This document shows, piece after piece, positions 55,968 to 64,000 of a stretch of DNA of 64,000 nt. The notes under the pieces are model-generated. The model was not told the DNA's origin. It made no database searches and worked only from the letters and a program-made list of their open reading frames with translations. Numbering within the stretch: the first letter of the stretch is position 1; each line of letters starts with the position of its first letter. The position numbers and the translations under genes were made by a program. Source of the stretch: Liolophura sinensis (taxonomy: Eukaryota > Mollusca > Polyplacophora > Chitonida > Chitonidae); NCBI RefSeq assembly GCF_032854445.1, contig NC_088299.1, positions 5,061,001-5,125,000 on the forward strand. Direction: 5' to 3'.

Positions 55968-58149
55968 ATAGGTACAATAACATAATCGTGTGTATAACAG
56001 TGTATGAATACATATATACACCCAGCATATCTATCAAGAAGTTTTATCCCATAAGCATTTAATGGCAGGAAATATCTCGACTTCAGCTGAACTTCGACTA
56101 TCATTCCAAAGAAAACATTATCAGGGTATTTTAACTGAAATTTTCTGGTTCTCGCATTGAATCAAATTTTCTGTAACATAAGTGGCTCAAATTATTGCAT
56201 TTAAGTAATTATCGGGCTATTCACGGTGTTAAAATAATTTCAGAGTTTCAAATTTCTAATACGAAATTGTTTGAACTACATTGAGCAAGCTTATGTATTT
56301 TACAATGTTTTTATGTGGGCTGTACAAAAATAATAGCAAAAATTATGAGTTGTCACAAAAACGCCGAATTTGTGAGGATGTTTGTGGGATAGGATTAAAA
56401 ATTTCGATAAAGTTTACACTTGGCGTTCCGAATTCCTCCACTGTTTAACCTGTTCACTACTAAATCAATGCGCCAATCTTCAGTACGGGGTTAACCACCA
56501 ATAAAAAAAATAGATAAATATGATAAGCTTCTTGATTTCCATTAAGGACTCTCTTTTCTTACATGTATAATACATATAATTACATTCTACCTCGTCAAAG
56601 AGTAATCGCCAGTTAATTGAAAGTTAGGTCATTTTGTTACCAATATTAGCGTAACGTTTGCCAATACCAGTTTGTAGCACAGTTGTTGCCTGCGGGGATT
56701 TTGCCATCTTTAGACGTTAAGTGGTTGCTAGAGATTAGAACTGCAATCCCAAGGCTTGCTGCAGGCTATTACAAATTTCACCGTGCTTGATTGATATCCT
56801 TTAACTGAGATCTCAATAACCACGGTCAAACATTTAATCTGTTTATATTGTAAATAGACGATAACTAGTAAGAAATAATTGCCTTCAGCTTTTTCCTGGA
56901 GGATATTTTTTTCTTGCGTGATGAATGAAATTAGCCCTCTCCTTTTCGGAAAAAAATGATTCGTGGAAGATAGTTTGTATACTCTGTAGTACAATTTGCA
57001 ATTTTTCCCGCCTCGGTCATCCCACTGCTTAAAGGCAATTTTTCCTAAAAATAGACACATGAGATTTGAAGTTGTGACATTATTGCATGCCCCTGAGATC
57101 TTTGTCTGCAGAATGGATCAAAGTATATTACCTCATCTCGTCTCCCTGTAGTTTATTGGCTAAACGAGATCTTAGAATATTGCTATTGATTAGAGTTTTC
57201 TAGGGTGGTATGGCTGTGTAGAAGCTAATTTTATCGTAACTCTCGAATTCCATCAGTAAAGCGATCGGTAAACTTCAGATATCGTTTGATGTTCAATACT
57301 TTTTGTTTACCATAGGCTTCACATTGTTTTCAAATTTATTTCATTCGTATCTCAAAGACTATGATCTGTAGTTGGCCGGTTCACTCATATGTGCTGTCTC
57401 ACTTGAACACGTAACATCATACATAACGCCACCCGCACAAGACACAATGCCACCGGCCTGACCAATGCCTTTCCTGGATGCCAGTCAGAGGACTTTACAT
57501 CTGGGTCACTGGACGCCTAAAACCGGGGACGCACTAGGTGGATTTTTTCATTTGTAGGGACCAACACAATCGCCTGCGAAATACGCTGACGTTATTACCG
57601 TCATAGTTGCAGACACATAAGGCGGACTTTTCCGTTGATCTTTTCCGTTGTGCTAGTAAACGATGTGACCTAAACAAAATGTCACAGGTCAACACAATTC
57701 CGCGTCGTTCGATTGGTCAGCTCGTTCATCACGATAGCCGAAATTCGCTGTAACGGACACAAAACAGGGATACAGGGAAATTGCCGGCATATTTCTTAGT
57801 TCGTATAAGACATTTGATAAAAGCGAATTTCGGAGCGGACAACATCGCCGGATACAGTAGGAGAATTTCTGAAATTCCCAAAATATACTCAAGTAGGATA
57901 AAACCCAGAGGCAAATTGGCCAGAGACCGGATTTCAATGGTAATACATGTGAGTATTTCCTAACTATCATGCTATTGTCACTGTTTTGGTTTTACTCTAG
58001 TTTAGATGAACCGATGGACGCTGTATGGGCGTATCATCTCAGCTACTTCAGCAGAAAAGCAGATTTATGGCATTTATTAAATTTCACAAGCGACCAAGTT
58101 ATCGTTTAACTGCTGTAATTCAGTCACAAACATTACATGGTCATAATTG
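55968..58149. other. Interval with one SINE tail relic, no supported gene
   Basis: At 56,487-56,521, TTCAGTACGGGGTTAACCACC and AATAGATAAAT resemble a SINE-A end. The frames at 56,728-57,060 and 57,689-57,970 (both minus) have no recognisable domain. Confidence 0.35.
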
Positions 58150-58290
58150 GTCTTCCACCAATCCGCGGATGGTCGTGGGTTCCCACCGGGCACTGCCCGG
58201 TTTCCTCCCACCATAATGCTGGCCGCCGTCGTATAAGTGAAATATTCTTGAGTAGGCCGTAAAACATTAATTAAATAAATAAATAAATCC
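58150..58290 (+). repeat. SINE-A 3' half
   Basis: 'CCGCGGATGGTCGTGGGTTC', 'CCGGTTTCCTCCCACCATAA', 'GCCGCCGTCGTATAAGTGAA' and GTAGGCCGTAAAACATTAA, ending in AAATAAATAAATAAA. Confidence 0.88.
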
Positions 58291-58304
58291 ATCACCAAAT
58301 TCAG

Positions 58305-58490
58305 ATTATTTGTTTATTTAATTCATTGGGGTTTTGTGCCGTGGTAAATTTTTAATAAATTTTACCTGAATTGTAGGGACAGGAAACCTTATAAGGTTCA
58401 GCCGAAGAGGAAGCCGCAGAGGAAACTTACAGCGTCAGCATTGGTGGGACGCTTCTGGATAGTTGTGCTCAATGTCTACTAAGCATTGGT
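58305..58490 (-). repeat. Degraded SINE-A, inverted, tail-to-tail with the previous copy
   Basis: It begins TTTGTTTATTTAATTCATTGG followed by GGTTTTGTGCCGT, then matches poorly until GAAGAGGAAGCCGCAGAGGAAAC, TTACAGCGTCAGCATTGGTG and GGACGCTTCTGG, the reverse of the SINE-A head region. Confidence 0.5.
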
Positions 58491-60734
58491 GTCTATATTA
58501 CCGAAAATGAGAAAAAGCAGCCATAAAACTGTTGAAATAGTCTGACCATCAAAATCTAGACATTCCAATACAGGCAGGATACTTAACAGTGTCAAGGGGA
58601 CGTCACTCGAGGCCTGAAACCTTTCACTCTCTCGTAAAGAATTTCATGTTGGCTGGAAAAAGATTTTAGATACTAAAATACACAGAATTACGCTTATATA
58701 CCTATACCTTATCGTTGCTGTTGTTGTTGATGCTGGTGTTGTTCTTAATCGTAAGATACTATTTGAAAACGCACTTGCGCCGCAACCTGCGATCGGTCAT
58801 TGGTGATTTTCTTTCATCGCAGTTTGATATAGGCAACGCAGTGTTGAAGTTTACTTATAGCTTTGAGAAATTTACTTCTAAATGAAATTTCGTATTTTAA
58901 TTTTGTGTTATATTTAATTGCTCATTTCTTGAAGATCTGTATTGTCGTCGACGCGTTTTTTTCTCTCTTTACTTCATGGACAAGTTCTGTACAGTCATTC
59001 GTTTACTTTGTTGCACGAAGACTCCAAGCTTAGCATTTCCCCATGAGCAGTTTAGGTTAAGGCATAACGTACTCTTTGAAATAACCTAGCGCATTGATTG
59101 CACTTCTCTCTTACTGTGCTGTTCAATTTACTGGCGTACCAATTCTTTCATTTATCCAATAATTCAATTTCGACATCTATAGCGGCTGCTATTGAACACG
59201 AAATACAACTCCCTGCTCTATCAGATAACACGGTGGTCTAAAATGGGAAGGGAAATGAAACACAGCAATTTTAATTAGCTTTATTCCACCGGAGAGTTGA
59301 AGCGATGGTTTCTATTATTGCCAACGTGAAACACATTCATCTATACACCTAGAAATGGAATCGTACTTAAAGCGAAAATGAAAAGGGCGAATTTAGCCAA
59401 TTTTCCTCAATATAAAGACAAGGCTTTTTTATGTCCTCTGAAACATTGATGTCAAGATCAATCATTTCATTCGGAGATTTAAATCTGCTGAGAAATAAAA
59501 AATGTTATCCCGTCATTTCAAATAAGAGATAGTGTTCCTTGGTATTTTAGGGTGGCTGTACAGTCATGCATAAAAGTGTATATATGGAAATTTAGTCATT
59601 ATATACGAAGACGGGAATTTCAGATATTCAAATATTTCAAACTCCCAGACTCACACGAACAGCAACTTGCGTGCTTTGTAAGAAGAATAGAATTGCTTGA
59701 TTAAAATCTATCTGAATATATACGTTCCATGTTTATTTTTTTCCGAATGAAATATTGCGTCCGAATCGCACGCATGATTGGTTTCACGTGGTAGTGCTAG
59801 TAGACATCAATTAACGCTTTCACTTTCCTGTAATTTAACAGTTTCAGTATAAAGCTGGTATTTTGTTCCCGGTATACAAAAATATTTTTCGACTACAATG
59901 GCATGTATAGTGACTGGTTAGCAGTAAGTAATGATGGCAGCTGATGAATTATTGTGGATATCCCTTCGCACAGAGTACATACATGAACATGTATTCATAT
60001 TGGCTTGGAGTCCCCTAATTTATACCTATGTTCTACCACGTTCCACCACAACCTCGAAAACACACCTTCTTTTGATTCTGTTGATATAACAATGTACAAT
60101 TTATGATTTTTTTTCCACAAATGGAATTATTCCACTGTGCTGTTAAATATCATTAAGTTCGTTGCCCTTGGCTAAACAGGCGCCTTTTGCATCATTCTCA
60201 TTGGTGTAGATTCAATGAGAAAGCAACACAGGCCTGGTAAATTACAATGCTGCCGGCTATTCTTGAACTTTTGTTAACAGTATTTGGTGTAGATGGACTT
60301 GCCCACCGATCGGAGTAGACGCATATCAGTTGATCGTACATCGACAGAAGTCAATGTTAATTTAACAACAAATCCAATTCGTGCACAAATCTCGAGATAA
60401 GCCTTTTTCGAGCTTCCATGAACAGCCTATCTGTGTCTAAATCGCCAGTAACTGAAGGGTACTCGTGAGATACCAGTTTGTTTTTATCTGTGAGACAAGG
60501 GATATTAATTCACGGGGGCAATAGCAGCCATGCTGGCCCGGATGTATATAAACCCCATTTGCTTCCATTAAAAGTTCGTTGTTCAAGACAACGACTCTAT
60601 ATGAATTTATTTTCTACCTTTGTGTTGATAAAGCTTACCACAAGAAATTATTTACTCATGTATTGATCTACTTCTTTGCTTATTTGTTTACTTATTTAGT
60701 TATATTTTTACTTATGCATTTGGGCTCTTTGGTT
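58491..60734. other. AT-rich interval, no gene seen
   Basis: No motif-bearing frame, repeat array or SINE was recognised. The frame at 60,478-60,666 is short and unassigned. Confidence 0.35.
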
Positions 60735-60800
60735 CGAGTGAGTGAGTGAATGCTTTGGGTTTAACGTCGTACTTAACAATTTCTCAGCCATATGACGTCG
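60735..60800 (-). repeat. SINE-B tail, inverted
   Basis: GAGTGAGTGAGTGAATGC followed by 'GGGTTTAACGTCGTACTTAA', CAATTTCTCAGCCATATGACG. Confidence 0.75.
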
Positions 60801-60859
60801 ACAGTTGTTCGAAAGTGTGTTAGCTAATGACTGGTATTAAGACATATTTTATATTTAAA

Positions 60860-61040
60860 ATTTTTAGCCAAACTTAGCAGCCAATATGCAGTGGCTGGGA
60901 CACATTGTGTGCTGGTGCAAACCCAGCCCTGGGCAGACAATTTGTTTACTTCCCCCACCTCGCTGCGATGCCTTGGTGAGAACGACGCATCTGTGAACTT
61001 TTGTTTTTTCTATCGTCCTTAACCAGCAGTGAAACAATGG
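60860..61040 (+). repeat. Possible tRNA-related SINE, second copy of the family at 48,920
   Basis: GCAAACCCAGCCCTGGGCAG, ACAATTTGTTTACTTCCCCC and AACCAGCAGTGAAAC pair with the copy at 49,050-49,150. Orientation and ends are uncertain. Confidence 0.3.
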
Positions 61041-62359
61041 TACCAGTGTCAGATATTGCAAAGTACCCCAATAACGCACACCATACTGGACACTGGATAC
61101 TTTTACGAATGTGTTTTAGAACTTTTGATCTTTACTGGAGAAAAACAGATTATGATACACGTATTTAGAGGTGTAACTCTTTTAAGAAGTTGGCTTCGCT
61201 TTATCACGGATACTTAGTCCGTTATTTTGTGTTTGGTTTATTTGACTGACGTTTTATGTCATTGTTATTAATTGCTCGAGTGATGATATAACTAATTAAA
61301 GACCTCAACTAACACCTGCCTTCTCTGCATATATTAAACACTTTATATAAAATAGCAGGCATCTTGTATCAGGTAAGTTTTTTTTTTTTTTTTCAACTGT
61401 CAGCAGGGGGTTACTGCACGGAATACTTACTTTTTATTTAGAATAACGCAAATTCTTCAGCAACGGAGACTTGTCTGTATGTTTATTTATTTCATGGATG
61501 TTTTACGCCGTACTCAATAACACTGGATGAAGAATCACTACAAGCGATAGCGATAGATTTTATTTATTATTAGATCTCTAATACAGTTAGTTGTCTTTCT
61601 GACGTAATTTGCCATTGGCAATCCGCAATCTATTCAAACCATCACCAGAGATACCCGCGTTGAACTCCGAACTATATACTATCAATAAATGGTTGGAAAA
61701 TACTTCACGAACTATTGCAGCAGCTGTTGTAATCATTTTAAAGCACACCACTCGAAAGAACATGTTCAAGGCTTATTTGTTTACACTAATGTTTCGAATG
61801 TATTTACATGTTTGTCCTTGTAACGACTCACGTTCGCTTCCATTCTGGACACAAAAGATGATTATCGAGATTTGCTGAACGCCGATCTTTGTCGGGGTCG
61901 TGGTGACCATTAGCGATTATCGACATTCCTGGGGATAAACTTCCTTCGAGATCATTTGCTTTCCATCCTATATTAAAAAGTATGCTTGTTCTTTTTGTGT
62001 GGTGGTTTATTCCCAAGGGTGATATTATTGGCGAAGCCTACACTTACACTGTAAGTGTTGCCTTCTAATATGACGTAAGAGAGCTCGGTCGATCACTTAG
62101 CAACGCCAAGTTTTATTAACAAGAAATAAACAGCTCTGGATAGCAGATTTAACAACTTACATGTATAACGCTCTGTCCAAGCAAAATCACACACAAGAGC
62201 TGACAACTACTTCTTACAACTAATAAGATTACAATGGCATCAGGAATCTTTGGAATTTCCTGTCCAAGAATGGTACTGAACTCAAGTCTTGGAACGACGG
62301 TTTGATCCCACTACTTTGAATCACTCGGCTACGACCCGTTCCTCATCCCGATAGAATGA
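61041..62359. other. Interval with a short SINE-A tail relic, no supported gene
   Basis: At 61,492-61,520, CATGGATGTTTTACGCCGTACTCAA-type sequence is the reverse of a SINE-A end. A poly-T run of about 16 lies near 61,379. The overlapping frames at 61,587-61,878 have no motif. Confidence 0.35.
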
Positions 62360-62425
62360 ATACATGAGGGATTACGGCTTAACGCCATATGGTCTATTTT
62401 CCAGTCATATCGTGGCGAGAACACG
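62360..62425 (-). repeat. SINE-D tail, inverted
   Basis: ATTACGGCTTAACGCCATATGG and 'TTCCAGTCATATCGTGGCGA'. The related fragment at 63,503-63,580 has GTTTTACGCCTGCAATATG and 'TCAGCCATATCGTAGCGAGC'. I recall a gastropod SINE with a similar end. Confidence 0.55.
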
Positions 62426-62892
62426 TTTAAAACAGGATCCAGTAAATGGTTTCCGATAAAATGAAAACACCAAAAATAAAACAAAAGTAGACGAAAATGT
62501 TTAAAAACAGTTAAAAGAACAAAACCTTAGTTAAAACTCGAAAACCATAACATTTTTAGAATATATAATCTTCATTGATGCCTCTTGGACACAATGCTCT
62601 GCGCTGGTGATGACATTTGGGGGTAATCATTATAGGTTATTGTTAGCGAGACAGTCAGACCTAACATCTAAACGTGCTCGAGTTGTGTCATCCAGCTAGG
62701 CAAACAGTGGTTAGGCAAGGATAACGCCATAAGGTCAATAACACTGATTGGCATGTAGCCATTGCCACAATGACCAGTCTTCGCTTTCAATAACGTCATG
62801 ATGTTTGCGACTGGAAGTTCTTCGCGATGTTACGTTTAATGGGAAACCGTCCTGGGCGAAAGCGGTAATATTTGGTCTGGTTGTTTCAGGAC

Positions 62893-63132
62893 AGATCCCC
62901 TCAATCGGGGCTTCTGTTCCAATACCCCGGCGGTGATGTTGGTGGTAATGACCCCAGCGACGACCGGAACAATGTGCCCATCGCCGTCACACAAACTAGA
63001 TTCTCTTTGACTAAGGCGACCGCCAGATCGGTTTGCCTGAATTACCTTTCGACTACTTTGACTGACCTAATACAATTACATGGAACGCCAGACACAGCTC
63101 GTGGGCTTAAGGTCAAGCACTGTCTATTCTGA
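62893..63132 (+). CDS. Candidate exon, unassigned (weak)
   Basis: An acceptor-like polypyrimidine run ending TTGTTTCAG at about 62,890 precedes a frame that stays open to the stop at 63,130-63,132. The stretch is more GC-rich than its surroundings. The peptide has a Gly/Asp-rich part (YPGGDVGGNDPSDDRNN) and no recognisable domain. No matching donor, upstream exon or poly(A) signal was identified. It may be a last exon or a chance frame. Confidence 0.15.
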   Translation, partial: RSPQSGLLFQYPGGDVGGNDPSDDRNNVPIAVTQTRFSLTKATARSVCLNYLSTTLTDLIQLHGTPDTARGLKVKHCLF

Positions 63133-63239
63133 CCCTCTCTAAGACCTAATATAGGGATCAAGTGGAAGCAGTGTCTCACTCGGAATAAAAGGGAGCAGAA
63201 CGTGCCTTGATGGAACCGGCTTCTGTGACATCCGCGGCG

Positions 63240-63335
63240 CATTCTTCTATCTGCTTGTTTATTTTTTTGTATATATCTGGCAGTTGTGCTCAAGAAATTT
63301 TCACTTATTCGACTGTGGTCTGGTTTATTGGTTGG
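63240..63335 (-). repeat. Strongly decayed SINE-A tail, inverted
   Basis: GTGCTCAAGAAATTTTCACTTATTCGAC-type sequence fits the reverse of the SINE-A 3' end with several changes, followed by TTGGGGAAAACGGAC. Confidence 0.4.
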
Positions 63336-63502
63336 GGAAAACGGACTGTTTGGAATAAACCACGTACCTTTTCTGTAATTTTTAAATACTTCTCAACCTT
63401 CACCGCTTGTTGATTAAATATTGATAGAGAGTAGTGCATGACAAGAACATATGCATAAAATAAGAGGTGATACCTGCAAAACAAAAGCAGCCCTCAGGTG
63501 CT

Positions 63503-63580
63503 GGAATGAATGAGTGAATGATTATGGTTTTACGCCTGCAATATGTCAGCCATATCGTAGCGAGCCAGGTGTCAGCGGTG
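63503..63580 (-). repeat. SINE-D tail, inverted
   Basis: GAATGAATGAGTGAATGA, GGTTTTACGCCTGCAATATG, 'TCAGCCATATCGTAGCGAGC' and AGGTGTCAGC resemble the end of a SINE family also seen at 62,360-62,425. Confidence 0.6.
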
Positions 63581-64000
63581 CCAGAATTGTGGTTATATGT
63601 GTTTGATATTGCAGTTGGGAAATCCCATTCAACTGTGGAATTTCCAGAAAAATCAAATTAAAATTTTTTTCTGTGGTTCTTTAGTAACACTTGCTCGTAA
63701 AAGCTGTGAAATGTAAATATGAAAGGTAGACTTTAAAGCAGTACTCTTTATGAAGCACAGCACCCCGGCCTAAGTGGAAGGGGATTACATTTAACATTGA
63801 AACAGAGGTTTAGGTATCGTACACGGTCTGCCATTGTATATTAATAATAAAACGTGTTAAACTGATTTTAAAATACACACAAAAAACGAAAAATAACACT
63901 AAAAATGACACTTTAAAGGGTCTCGTGTTTTTGCAACAATGAGAGCAATCCATAGTTAATAATTCATACTAAACTAAAGCGAATCATTAGTGTAGAGTTT
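63581..64000. other. AT-rich right edge, nothing recognised
   Basis: No frame or repeat of note in the last 420 bp. Confidence 0.4.

Noticed and set aside
1-64000. Bacterial or viral origin, operons, phage or defence islands
   Set aside because: Low coding density, pol III-type SINEs, a solo LTR with 5-bp duplications and a Tc1-like relic all indicate an animal genome.

Overview
The window is eukaryotic nuclear DNA. It is AT-rich, has no operon-like gene packing, and no open frame recognisable as an intact protein; the longest recognisable coding relic is a broken transposase. It is dominated by dispersed repeats. The repeat spectrum points to an invertebrate, most likely a mollusc. Several tRNA-derived SINE families occur, among them one whose 3' end carries a 'GTCGTATAAGTGAAATATTC' type tail and one whose tail contains 'CAGTCATATGACGACG'. 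I recall both as very abundant in bivalve and gastropod genomes. That attribution is from memory, not from a search.

Left half (about 0.9-33.2 kb): this part consists largely of copies of one unnamed, apparently non-coding unit. On the + strand three copies follow each other (A from about 912, B from about 6,690, C from about 12,430) in the module order M1, M2, M2', M4, M2', M3, linker. Equivalent M1 anchor points lie at 949, 6,728 and 12,450, a spacing of about 5.7-5.8 kb. Further right the same modules recur on the - strand (E 19,250-20,895; F 26,695-27,772; H 28,285-30,140; G 32,095-33,240). Read on the minus strand from 33,240 to 26,695 they keep the same order, so the region resembles a large, decayed inverted repeat with tandem arms. 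Between the arms sits a clean solo LTR (18,300-19,022) with perfect 5-bp target-site duplications. Unit A carries an insertion of about 1.85 kb with a decayed Tc1/mariner-type transposase; unit B shows the empty site.

Middle (20.9-26.1 kb): this part holds satellite and minisatellite arrays, including nine near-identical 79-bp repeats at 24,084-24,790 and a 65-bp array at 22,942-23,288. It also holds a nested SINE-in-SINE structure at about 25,431-26,083 with a 13-bp target duplication. A full-length SINE with a 15-bp duplication lies at 27,980-28,275.

Right half (33.2-64 kb): this is mostly single-copy-looking AT-rich DNA with scattered SINE fragments, a minisatellite of about 50-bp period (38.8-39.1 kb), a possible fold-back element (43.9-44.3 kb), and 18-bp and 63-bp tandem repeats at 53.3-54.0 kb. 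No host gene can be supported. A few weak candidates (a short frame at 139-294, a hydrophobic frame at 50,899-51,282 on the minus strand, and a possible exon at 62,893-63,132) are listed with low confidence. The window is best read as an intergenic or very long intronic region in which transposition, tandem expansion and inverted duplication have shaped the sequence.
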